A stretch of DNA of 5,838 nt. Origin: an uncultured Lachnospiraceae bacterium. GTDB taxonomy: Bacteria; Bacillota; Clostridia; Lachnospirales; Lachnospiraceae. Where the stretch lies: contig CAJUJM010000089.1 of NCBI GenBank assembly GCA_910586755.1, positions 1 through 5,838 of the forward strand, written 5' to 3'. Positions 1 to 5,798 of the stretch are shown piece after piece. A model generated the notes under the pieces. The model did no database searches. It was not told where the DNA came from and saw nothing but the letters and a program-made list of their open reading frames with translations. The number at the start of each line of letters is the position of its first letter. Position 1 is the first letter of the stretch. Made by a program: the position numbers and the translations under genes.

Positions 1-57
1 AATCATCTGGCAGACATTGCCAGGGAAGAGGGAATGGAGAAAATCGTCATCATATAG
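1..57 (+). CDS. C-terminal end of an unidentified upstream gene (partial)
   Basis: Frame 1 is open from the window edge to a TAG stop at 55-57 and encodes NHLADIAREEGMEKIVII. Eighteen residues are too few to identify a family. In related loci a BMP-family nucleoside-binding lipoprotein often lies just upstream of the transporter ATPase, but this tail does not resemble BMP C-termini that I know, so I make no such assignment. No terminator with a T-tract separates it from the next gene 129 bases downstream, so the two could be co-transcribed. That it is a real gene is inferred from the charged, soluble-protein-like composition and the + strand orientation shared with everything downstream. Confidence 0.55.
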   Translation, partial: NHLADIAREEGMEKIVII

Positions 58-82
58 GACGAGAACATATCTAAAAAGAGCA

Positions 83-125
83 AGAACGCTTGTGAAACAT
101 AAGTTTCACAACAGGAATGCGTTCT
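83..125 (+). promoter_or_regulatory. Bulged stem-loop in the transporter leader, with a perfect 9-bp dyad
   Basis: The outer arms AGAACGC (83-89) and GCGTTCT (119-125) are perfect complements. Directly inside, TTGTGAAAC (90-98) pairs perfectly with GTTTCACAA (103-111) around an ATAA loop. The only unpaired interruption is CAGGAAT (112-118) on the 3' side. As RNA this is a 16-bp stem with one 7-nt bulge. No T-run follows, so it is not an intrinsic terminator. It could be a cis-regulatory RNA, an mRNA-stabilising or processing hairpin between an upstream gene and the ATPase, or, for the inner dyad alone, a DNA operator. The structure is read directly from the sequence; the function is unknown. 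It does not match the conserved cores of the purine, c-di-GMP, glycine, ykkC-type or ZTP riboswitches as I know them. Confidence 0.6.
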
Positions 126-133
126 GACGAGCT

Positions 134-160
134 GGCAGGTGACGCGTAGCGGCGCGTGCC
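134..160 (+). promoter_or_regulatory. Second GC-rich bulged hairpin just upstream of the ribosome-binding site
   Basis: ACGCG (142-146) pairs with CGCGT (153-157) around the loop TAGCGG. GGC (134-136) pairs with GCC (158-160), leaving AGGTG (137-141) bulged on the 5' side. The result is an 8-bp, very GC-rich stem ending 13 nt before the AGGAGG of the ATPase gene. With the hairpin at 83-125 it gives the leader two consecutive bulged stem-loops separated by 8 nt. Its position suits an effect on ribosome access or on upstream mRNA decay, but this is inference, and an 8-bp stem with a bulge is only moderately unlikely by chance. Confidence 0.4.
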
Positions 161-173
161 GATACATCTGAAA

Positions 174-179
174 AGGAGG
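174..179 (+). promoter_or_regulatory. Ribosome-binding site of the ABC ATPase gene
   Basis: AGGAGG lies 7 nt upstream of the GTG at 187 and is the full anti-Shine-Dalgarno complement. It decides the start. The first in-frame ATG, at 232, has no purine-rich tract before it and would remove the first 15 residues just ahead of the A-loop/beta-strand region. Confidence 0.85.
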
Positions 180-186
180 AACGAGT

Positions 187-1731
187 GTGGGAAAGACGAG
201 TCATGTAGACCAAAAGACCGTTGCCATCCAGATGAAAGATATTGTGAAAAAATTTGGAGATTTTGTGGCCAACGATCACATTAATCTGACGGTCCACAAG
301 GGGGAGGTCCACGCCATTTTAGGGGAAAACGGAGCAGGGAAAAGCACCCTGATGAATGTGCTTTACGGCCTGTACCGTCCCACAGAAGGGGAGATTTATG
401 TGGGAGGACAGCTGGTCCATATCGATACCCCCAAAAAGGCTATTGAACTGGGAATCGGTATGGTACATCAGCATTTCATGCTGGTTCAGCCCTATACGGT
501 TACAGAAAACATTATTTTGGGAATGGAGCCGGTAAAAGGTCTTAAGGTGGACTTAGACTCTGCCAGGGAAAAGGTAAAAGAGCTTTCTGAGCGCTACAAT
601 ATGCAGGTGGATCCGGATGCCAGGATTGAGGATATTTCCGTAGGTATGCAGCAGAGAGCGGAGATTTTAAAAGTGCTTTACCGGGGGGCCGAGATCCTGA
701 TTTTGGACGAGCCCACCGCATCCCTGACCCCTCAGGAGATCGAGGAATTGATTGAGATTATCGGCCACCTGACTGCAGATGGCAAGTCGGTAATCCTGAT
801 TACCCACAAATTAAAAGAAATCAAGGCCAGCGCCGATTACTGCACCATTATCCGTCAGGGAAAGTATATTCAGACTGTTAAGGTAGAGGATGTAACAGAA
901 AACGATCTGGCATCCATGATGGTAGGCCGGGACGTAGAGTTTGTGGTAGAGAAAAAAGATATGAAGCCGGGAGATGTGGTCCTGGATATTAAGAACCTTC
1001 ACGGCAAGGATTACCGGGGAGTTGAGATTTTAAAAGGCCTGAACCTGAATGTCCGCAAAGGGGAGATTGTAGGGCTTGCCGGTGTAGACGGAAACGGTCA
1101 GACAGAGCTGGTGGAGATCCTGACAGGCCTTCGCAAAGGCGACTCCGGAGAGATCTTTATGAATGGGGAAAACGTGTTTAACTGGACGCCCAGGGCCCTG
1201 TTTGACAAAGGAATTTCCAGTATTCCTGCAGACCGGCAGAAGCATGGCCTGGTGCTGGACTTTTCCGTAGCGGAAAACCTGATTTTACAGAATTTCGGAG
1301 AAGAAAAGTTCTCCAAAAAAGGAATTTTAGATAAAAAATCCATATTGGATCACGCAAAAGATCTGGTAGGCAAATTCGACATCCGTCCCTCCGGCAGTGA
1401 GGGAAAACCGGCCGGGCAGCTTTCCGGGGGAAATCAGCAGAAGGTTATTATTGCCAGAGAAGTAACCAATGACAAAGAACTTTTGATTGCAGTAAACCCC
1501 ACCCGTGGTCTGGATGTAGGTGCAATTGAGTTTGTACACAAGTATATTGTGGAGCAGAGAAACAAAAACAGAGCCGTTCTTTTAGTATCTTTTGAGCTGG
1601 ATGAAATTATGAGCTTATCTGACCGGATCGAAGTTATCTTTGACGGAACCATCAGCGGCAGCATGGCAGGAAAGGATGCAGATGAGAACACTCTGGGACT
1701 GATGATGGCAGGAGGAAAGCAGCATGGATGA
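187..1731 (+). CDS. Nucleoside ABC importer ATPase (BMP/NupO type, two nucleotide-binding domains)
   Basis: This 514-residue cytoplasmic protein would power import through the two permeases encoded next. It carries two fused ABC domains, as in B. subtilis NupO (YufO) and lactococcal NupA. Domain 1 has Walker A GENGAGKST (46-54), Q-loop Gln95, signature SVGMQQR (151-157), Walker B ILILDE (170-175) and switch His207. Domain 2 has a degenerate P-loop, GVDGNGQT (299-306), lacking the Lys-Ser/Thr pair, an intact signature LSGGNQQK (412-419), and a Walker B position reading LLIAVNPTRGLD (432-443) without the Asp-Glu pair. This asymmetry is normal for the family and implies one competent ATP site. 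The GTG start is chosen because of the AGGAGG 7 nt upstream. The stop overlaps the next gene by 8 nt, implying translational coupling. The main alternative is a simple-sugar (ribose-like) importer ATPase of the same superfamily; the deaminase neighbours favour nucleosides. Confidence 0.93.
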   Translation: MGKTSHVDQKTVAIQMKDIVKKFGDFVANDHINLTVHKGEVHAILGENGAGKSTLMNVLYGLYRPTEGEIYVGGQLVHIDTPKKAIELGIGMVHQHFMLVQPYTVTENIILGMEPVKGLKVDLDSAREKVKELSERYNMQVDPDARIEDISVGMQQRAEILKVLYRGAEILILDEPTASLTPQEIEELIEIIGHLTADGKSVILITHKLKEIKASADYCTIIRQGKYIQTVKVEDVTENDLASMMVGRDVEFVVEKKDMKPGDVVLDIKNLHGKDYRGVEILKGLNLNVRKGEIVGLAGVDGNGQTELVEILTGLRKGDSGEIFMNGENVFNWTPRALFDKGISSIPADRQKHGLVLDFSVAENLILQNFGEEKFSKKGILDKKSILDHAKDLVGKFDIRPSGSEGKPAGQLSGGNQQKVIIAREVTNDKELLIAVNPTRGLDVGAIEFVHKYIVEQRNKNRAVLLVSFELDEIMSLSDRIEVIFDGTISGSMAGKDADENTLGLMMAGGKQHG

Positions 1732-2782
1732 GAAAAAGAGTATTTTAAACAGTAATGCCCTGTATACCTTTATTGCCATTTTATTTGGCTTCCTGGTGGG
1801 AGCGCTGTTTCTTCTGGTGGCAGGCATCAGTCCGGCGGAAGCTTATATGAAGCTGTTTACCGGCGTGTTCAGTAAACCCAAATTTATGGCCTGGGCCATT
1901 ATCTATGCCAGTCCATTGATTTTTACCGGACTCAGCGTGGCCTTTTCCTTTCGCACCGGCGTCTTTAATATCGGCGCAGAGGGCCAGTTTGTAGTAGGTT
2001 CATTGTCAGCTGCGGTGGTGGGAATCCTGGTGGATGTGCCGATGGTGATTCACATTCCTTTGTGTATTCTGGCGGCCGCCCTGGCCGGAGCTCTGTGGGG
2101 CAGCGTAGTCGGATGGCTCAAGGTGAAAAAGGGGATTAATGAGGTTCTTCTCTTTATTATGTTTAACTGGATTGCATTTTACCTTTCCAATTATGTGGTT
2201 AATTTATCAGCAATCCACAAGGAAGGCGGCGGGGAGGCCACCAAGGATATTCTGGCTTCTGCAGCCATCCTGCTTCCTGAGCCGGTGAGAAAGCTTACAG
2301 GCTGCAGTAATGTAAATTTTGGTATTATTATGGCTGTTGCAGCGGCTGTCCTTATTTGGTTTTTAATTAACAAGACAACCCTGGGCTACCAGCTTAGGGC
2401 AGTAGGATTTAACCGCAACGCAGCCGAGTACGGCGGAATCAATTCCAACCAGGCAGTGATGACGGCAATGGCAATTTCCGGCTGTCTGGCAGGTCTTGGA
2501 GGCGCAGTTCAGGTACTGGGTATGTCCATGCGTATCAGCCAGTTTGCCACCCAGGAAAGCTTCGGCTTCCAGGGGATTACAGTAGCGCTGATTGCCGGAT
2601 CCAATCCCATAGGATGCATTTTCTCCGGCCTGTTCTACGGGGCTATGAAATACGGTGGCAGCAAGCTCAGCTTAATCAACGCTCCGTCAGAGGTTGTAGA
2701 CATTATTATGGGCACCATTATTCTGTTTATTGCAGTGTCCCATGTGTTTAAGAAACTGGCATTGAAAGGGAAAAGGGGGTAA
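1724..2782 (+). CDS. Nucleoside ABC importer permease 1 (BPD_transp_2; NupP type)
   Basis: This 352-residue integral membrane protein is one half of the importer's translocation channel. Hydrophobic segments lie at about residues 13-35, 53-74, 88-133 (probably two spans), 140-160, 199-215, 242-265, 282-312 and 325-343. The family hallmark is FSFRTGVFNIGAEGQF at 74-89. A hydrophilic loop at about 216-240, with GYQLRAVGFNRNAAEYGG, corresponds to the cytoplasmic coupling loop that contacts the ATPase. Its length matches the larger permease of nup operons (about 350 residues). The ATG at 1724 lies inside the end of the ATPase gene and has AGGAGG at 1710-1715, 8 nt upstream. It is followed after 6 nt by the second permease. 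Ribose or other sugar permeases share this fold; the pairing with a smaller permease carrying the SERSGVVNIGIEG motif, plus the deaminases, supports nucleosides. Confidence 0.92.
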   Translation: MDEKKSILNSNALYTFIAILFGFLVGALFLLVAGISPAEAYMKLFTGVFSKPKFMAWAIIYASPLIFTGLSVAFSFRTGVFNIGAEGQFVVGSLSAAVVGILVDVPMVIHIPLCILAAALAGALWGSVVGWLKVKKGINEVLLFIMFNWIAFYLSNYVVNLSAIHKEGGGEATKDILASAAILLPEPVRKLTGCSNVNFGIIMAVAAAVLIWFLINKTTLGYQLRAVGFNRNAAEYGGINSNQAVMTAMAISGCLAGLGGAVQVLGMSMRISQFATQESFGFQGITVALIAGSNPIGCIFSGLFYGAMKYGGSKLSLINAPSEVVDIIMGTIILFIAVSHVFKKLALKGKRG

Positions 2783-2788
2783 GAAATT

Positions 2789-3724
2789 ATGGATGGGATT
2801 ATTAAAAACCTTGGACTGATTATCAATGCAACATTAGTAGCAACGCCGCCTCTTTTGTATGCGGCTCTGGGTTCCTGCTTTTCTGAGCGCAGCGGCGTAG
2901 TGAACATTGGAATAGAGGGAATGATGACCATCGGGGCCTTTACCGGGGCTGCGGTAGGCCTGTTTACGGGAAACGGCTGGATTGCCTTTTTCTGCGGCGG
3001 TTTGGCGGGAGCGCTGTTTGGGCTGATACATGCAATCGCCTGCGTTTCCTTTGGAGCGGACCAGACCATTTCCGGTACCGCCATTAACTTTTTGGCCCCC
3101 GGTCTGGCAATCTTTCTGTGCAAAGCCATGTTTGACAATTCTACGGATACGCCGCCCCTTGATACGGCCAGCAAGCTTCCCAAGCTGTTTGATGGAATGT
3201 TTCCTGTAGGATCTTTTGCAAACAATGTATTCAGTACCTATGTGCCTGCATATCTGTGCTTTATCCTGGTGGCTGTGGTGTGGTTTATTTTCTACAAAAC
3301 CCGCTTCGGACTGCGGCTGCGGGCGGTGGGAGAGCATCCCAAGGCTTGTGATACTTTGGGCATTAACGTATTTCGGATCCGCTACATCTGTGTGATTATT
3401 TCCGGATTTTTGGCAGGCCTTGGGGGCGCTTATGTGACCCTTGCCACTATTAACCAGTTCCGTCCTATTGTTATCGTGGGTCAGGGATTTATCGCCATTG
3501 CGGCAGTTATTTTCGGCAAGTTTACTCCCCAGGGGGCTATGAAAGCCTGTCTGCTTTTTGGCCTGTGCAGCGGATTAAAGGTACTTGCCAATACGGGAAA
3601 TACCATTTCTCCCAACCTGATTTCCATGATTCCTTATGTAGTGACCATTGTAACCTTGGTGCTGTTTGTAGGCCATGCCAGAGTTCCGGCTGCCAACGGA
3701 AAGCCCTATGTAAAGTCTAAATAA
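2789..3724 (+). CDS. Nucleoside ABC importer permease 2 (BPD_transp_2; NupQ type)
   Basis: This 311-residue, very hydrophobic membrane protein would pair with the preceding permease to form a heterodimeric channel. The family hallmark SERSGVVNIGIEG lies at 32-44, after an N-terminal amphipathic and hydrophobic stretch. A coupling loop with FGLRLRAVGEHPKACDTLG lies at about 172-190, and a glycine-rich span follows (SGFLAGLGGAYVTLA). It is shorter than permease 1, which is the usual size relation in these operons. The ATG at 2789 sits 6 nt after the previous stop. Its Shine-Dalgarno candidate, AAGGGGG at 2773-2779, is embedded in the last codons of permease 1, so translation is probably coupled. 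The cytidine deaminase gene starts about 20 nt downstream. The assignment as an importer subunit is secure; the exact nucleoside specificity is inferred. Confidence 0.92.
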   Translation: MDGIIKNLGLIINATLVATPPLLYAALGSCFSERSGVVNIGIEGMMTIGAFTGAAVGLFTGNGWIAFFCGGLAGALFGLIHAIACVSFGADQTISGTAINFLAPGLAIFLCKAMFDNSTDTPPLDTASKLPKLFDGMFPVGSFANNVFSTYVPAYLCFILVAVVWFIFYKTRFGLRLRAVGEHPKACDTLGINVFRIRYICVIISGFLAGLGGAYVTLATINQFRPIVIVGQGFIAIAAVIFGKFTPQGAMKACLLFGLCSGLKVLANTGNTISPNLISMIPYVVTIVTLVLFVGHARVPAANGKPYVKSK

Positions 3725-3744
3725 AGGTAACAGAAAGCGTGACT

Positions 3745-4167
3745 ATGGATATAAAATTATTGATTGAAGAAGCCCTTAAAGCCAGGAAATTTTCTTATAC
3801 CCCCTATTCCCGGTTTCGTGTGGGGGCGGCTCTGTTAAGCCGGGACGGCCAGATTTTTACCGGCTGCAATATTGAAAACGCCGGTTATACCCCAAGCAAT
3901 TGTGCGGAGCGGACAGCCTTTTTTAAGGCAGTAAGCCAGGGCGTACTGGAATTTCAGGCCATTGCAGTGGCAGGCGGCCCTGAGGACGCCCTGGAGCTGG
4001 ATTACTGCGCGCCCTGCGGTGTATGCCGCCAGGTTATGATGGAATTTTGCGATCCTGAAAGCTTTCAGATTATTCTGGCCAAAAACCCGGAGGAGTATCA
4101 GATCCGGACTTTAGAGGAGATCCTTCCGATGGGATTCGGCCCAAAAAATTTGGAAAGAAAACGATAA
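3745..4167 (+). CDS. cdd: Cytidine deaminase, tetrameric zinc type
   Basis: Hydrolytic deamination of cytidine and deoxycytidine to uridine and deoxyuridine, in the cytoplasm, for pyrimidine salvage. Counting from the ATG at 3745 the protein has 140 residues. Its Cys53-Ala-Glu55 and Pro-Cys91-Gly-Val-Cys94 supply three thiolate zinc ligands and the catalytic glutamate; the first pair falls on the same numbers as in B. subtilis Cdd (Cys53, Glu55). The N-terminal PYSRFRVGAAL and GCNIENAGY blocks are typical of the small homotetrameric class. An in-frame GTG at 3739 would add two residues and lies 11 nt after AAAGG (3723-3727), so it cannot be excluded. I prefer the ATG because its register fits the family, although its Shine-Dalgarno sequence is weak (AGAAAG, 3732-3737). 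The gene begins 20 nt after permease 2. Genetic linkage of cdd with nucleoside ABC importers is known from streptococci. Confidence 0.95.
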   Translation: MDIKLLIEEALKARKFSYTPYSRFRVGAALLSRDGQIFTGCNIENAGYTPSNCAERTAFFKAVSQGVLEFQAIAVAGGPEDALELDYCAPCGVCRQVMMEFCDPESFQIILAKNPEEYQIRTLEEILPMGFGPKNLERKR

Positions 4168-4191
4168 GCGTTGAGAGAGGCAGGTAAGGTT

Positions 4192-5184
4192 ATGATTGAT
4201 TTGCATCTTCATTTTGACGGTTCCGTGCCGGTGGAGACTGTGATAAAACTGGCGGGAAAGCAGGGGATTGAGCTTCCTGCAAATAATGAAGAGGAATTGG
4301 CTCCCTACCTTCAGGCCCCTGTGGACTGCAGGGATTTAAACGACTATTTGTCCAGATTTGATCTGCCCCTTAAGGTGCTTCAGACCAGAGAAGCCTTGGC
4401 ACATGCCATGGAGGATGTGGTGGAGGAGCTGTATGAGGAAGGGCTGCTTTATGCAGAGATTCGGTTTGCGCCTCAGTTTCATACAGAAAGAGGGCTGACC
4501 CAGCGTCAGGTTGTGGACGCAGTGCTGGAGGGAATGGATCAGGGGCTGAAGAAGCAGAAAACCCCAGGTCTGGAGACAAGATTGATTCTTTGCTGTATGC
4601 GGGGAGCAGACAATGAAGAAGCCAATCTTGAGACCATAAGGATAGGTTCAGAGCTGATAGGAAAGTCCCGGGTAGCGGCGGTAGACCTGGCCGGGGCAGA
4701 AGGAATCTACCCTACCGAAGATTTCGCCCCTCTTTTTGCACTGGCAAGGGAAAAAGGGATTCCCTATACCATCCATGCCGGTGAAGCCGACGGGCCGGAG
4801 AGTGTAAAGGCGGCGATCCGTATGGGAACCCGGCGGATTGGTCACGGAGTCCGGGCTGTTGAGGATGCAGGGACAGTAGAAGAAGTGATAGAGAAGGGAA
4901 TTACCCTGGAATGTTGCCTGACCAGCAATATTCAGACCCGGGCTTTTTTATCTCCCCGGGAACATCCGCTTCTGGATCTGCTAAGGCGAGGGGTTAAGGT
5001 AACGGTGAATACGGATAATAAAACCGTTTCCAATACCACCATTGACCGGGAATTCCGGATTTTAAGGGAATGTGGGATGACAGAAGCAGAGAGGCGGCAG
5101 ATGCTGTTAAACAGTGTCCAGGCAGCGTTTCTGTCCCCAGAAGAGAAGGAAAAATTAGCTGACAGAATCAAAGCCGCATTTTGA
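4192..5184 (+). CDS. add: Adenosine deaminase
   Basis: Hydrolytic deamination of adenosine and deoxyadenosine to inosine and deoxyinosine, in the cytoplasm, for purine salvage. The 330-residue protein has the amidohydrolase metal set His5 and His7 (DLHLHFDGS), His195 (HAGE) and Asp275. Glu198 is the catalytic acid, His218 (RIGHG) matches the catalytic histidine of mouse ADA, and Asp9 and Gly168 (DLAGAEG) fit the purine pocket. The residue after Asp275 is Asn276, where mammalian ADA has a second Asp that bonds to purine N7. To my recollection Asp-Asn is common in clostridial and actinobacterial ADAs. An in-frame TTG at 4171 would add seven residues. The ATG at 4192 is preferred because family members start close to the HxH motif and AGG at 4182-4184 is 7 nt upstream. 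It lies 24 nt after cdd, so probably in the same operon. Related adenine or aminodeoxyfutalosine deaminases are possible but less likely. Confidence 0.9.
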   Translation: MIDLHLHFDGSVPVETVIKLAGKQGIELPANNEEELAPYLQAPVDCRDLNDYLSRFDLPLKVLQTREALAHAMEDVVEELYEEGLLYAEIRFAPQFHTERGLTQRQVVDAVLEGMDQGLKKQKTPGLETRLILCCMRGADNEEANLETIRIGSELIGKSRVAAVDLAGAEGIYPTEDFAPLFALAREKGIPYTIHAGEADGPESVKAAIRMGTRRIGHGVRAVEDAGTVEEVIEKGITLECCLTSNIQTRAFLSPREHPLLDLLRRGVKVTVNTDNKTVSNTTIDREFRILRECGMTEAERRQMLLNSVQAAFLSPEEKEKLADRIKAAF

Positions 5185-5238
5185 AGGAAATCCTGTTCCT
5201 CTGTCGTTTGTATAAGTAAGAAAGTATTGACAAATGAC

Positions 5239-5244
5239 AGGAGG
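5239..5244 (+). promoter_or_regulatory. Ribosome-binding site that sets the YccF start
   Basis: AGGAGG lies 7 nt before the ATG at 5252. Because it falls inside the longer reading frame that opens with ATG at 5234, it argues that 5234 is not the start. The protein beginning at 5252 (MGCLGNLLWFLFGG) has the usual YccF N-terminus. Confidence 0.85.
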
Positions 5245-5251
5245 TTTTCAT

Positions 5252-5611
5252 ATGGGATGTCTGGGTAATCTGCTTTGGTTTTTATTTGGAGGCGCTTTAA
5301 GCGGCCTTAGCTGGGGATTAGCGGGCTGCTTATGGTGCCTTTCGATTGTGGGAATCCCGGTGGGGATCCAGTGTTTTAAATTTGCAGGCCTTAGCTGTTT
5401 CCCCTTTGGGAAAGAGGTTTCCTATGGAGGGGGAGTGGGTTCCCTTCTCTTAAATCTTATCTGGTTGGTTGTCTCCGGTATTCCCCTGGCTATAGAATCG
5501 GCTGTTATGGGAGTGATTTTATGCCTGACTATTGTAGGAATTCCCTTTGGCCTTCAGCACTTTAAGCTGGCAAAGCTGGCGTTGATGCCTTTTGGGGCGG
5601 AAGTGAGATAA
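5252..5611 (+). CDS. YccF-family small membrane protein with two tandem repeats
   Basis: This 119-residue, almost entirely hydrophobic protein consists of two YccF (DUF307) units about 62 residues apart. Unit 1 covers about residues 6-55 and unit 2 about 68-117. The units align at N6/N68, W9/W71, L30-[ST]-I-V-G-I-P36 against L92 to P98, F42-K43 against F104-K105, and P51-F-G53 against P113-F-G115, each ending in Glu-Val. Each unit probably holds two membrane spans. The molecular function of YccF is not established. E. coli YccF is an inner-membrane protein with the same domain, so only the location is inferred. It starts 67 nt after add with its own strong Shine-Dalgarno sequence. No terminator or convincing promoter lies between the two genes, so read-through from the nucleoside operon is possible, but a functional link is not shown. 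Confidence 0.88.
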   Translation: MGCLGNLLWFLFGGALSGLSWGLAGCLWCLSIVGIPVGIQCFKFAGLSCFPFGKEVSYGGGVGSLLLNLIWLVVSGIPLAIESAVMGVILCLTIVGIPFGLQHFKLAKLALMPFGAEVR

Positions 5612-5619
5612 AATTCCAC

Positions 5620-5648
5620 TTGATTATTTGAATCCGGCGTGGTATACT
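5620..5648 (+). promoter_or_regulatory. Sigma-A type promoter for the tRNA-Gly gene
   Basis: TTGATT (5620-5625) is the -35 element and TATACT (5643-5648) the -10, with an exact 17-bp spacer. TG at 5640-5641, one base before the -10, makes it an extended -10 promoter. The predicted transcription start, about 5655, is only a few bases before the mature tRNA 5' end, which is a typical layout for a single-tRNA unit. Confidence 0.75.
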
Positions 5649-5659
5649 ATAGTCACCGT

Positions 5660-5730
5660 GCAGATATAGTTCATCGGTAGAACACCAGCTTCCCAAGCTG
5701 GGGAGGGGGGTTCGATTCCCCTTATCTGCT
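5660..5730 (+). tRNA. tRNA-Gly, anticodon CCC
   Basis: A 71-nt cloverleaf folds completely. The acceptor GCAGATA (5660-5666) pairs with TATCTGC (5723-5729), with discriminator T5730. The D-stem is GTTC/GAAC (5669-5672 with 5680-5683). The anticodon stem is CCAGC/GCTGG (5685-5689 with 5697-5701), with loop TTCCCAA and anticodon CCC at 5692-5694. The variable loop is GGAG. The T-stem is 5706-5710 with 5718-5722, its outer pair a G-U wobble, around TTCGATT. It reads GGG codons. The 3' CCA is not encoded and must be added enzymatically. It stands alone, with its own promoter and terminator. Confidence 0.97.
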
Positions 5731-5756
5731 CTCAACCTTGATTTTACAAGGAAAAC

Positions 5757-5798
5757 GGGCTGTCTCCTATCCAGGAAGACAGCCCAATTTTTGTTTTT
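5757..5798 (+). terminator. Rho-independent terminator after tRNA-Gly
   Basis: GGGCTGTCT (5757-5765) pairs perfectly with AGACAGCCC (5777-5785). The stem extends by CCT/AGG (5766-5768 with 5773-5775) past a single bulged A5776, closing on loop ATCC. It is followed by AA and the tract TTTTTGTTTTT (5788-5798). It ends the tRNA transcript and would also stop any read-through from the upstream operon and the YccF gene, since no other terminator is visible between 187 and 5757. Confidence 0.93.

Noticed and set aside
83..125. CRISPR repeat, insertion-sequence end, or intrinsic terminator of the upstream gene.
   Set aside because: The element occurs once, has no flanking target duplication or transposase, and is not followed by a T-run.
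117..149. Tiny reading frame in the leader, MRSDELAGDA, beginning in the bulge of the first hairpin.
   Set aside because: The AGGA before it directly abuts the ATG, leaving no spacing for initiation, and the codons show no regulatory run. A leader peptide cannot be excluded but is not supported.
1081..1522. Loss of Walker A lysine and Walker B acid in the second ATPase domain as a sign of gene decay.
   Set aside because: A degenerate C-terminal nucleotide site with an intact LSGGNQQK signature is the normal state in BMP/sugar-type double-NBD ATPases, and the frame is intact.
2635..3337. Long minus-strand frames opposite the two permease genes (196 and 167 codons).
   Set aside because: They lie antisense to well-supported genes, have low-complexity Pro/Ser/Lys/Arg-rich translations without domains, and have no ribosome-binding context. 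They are compositional shadows.
5185..5200. Small AGGAA/TTCCT hairpin after add as a terminator.
   Set aside because: The stem is only 5 bp, AT-rich, and not followed by a T-tract.
5227..5232. TTGACA as a -35 element for the YccF gene.
   Set aside because: A 17-bp spacer would put the -10 on the start codon at 5250-5255, which is not a -10 sequence. The TATAAG at 5211-5216 also lacks a -35 at a suitable distance.
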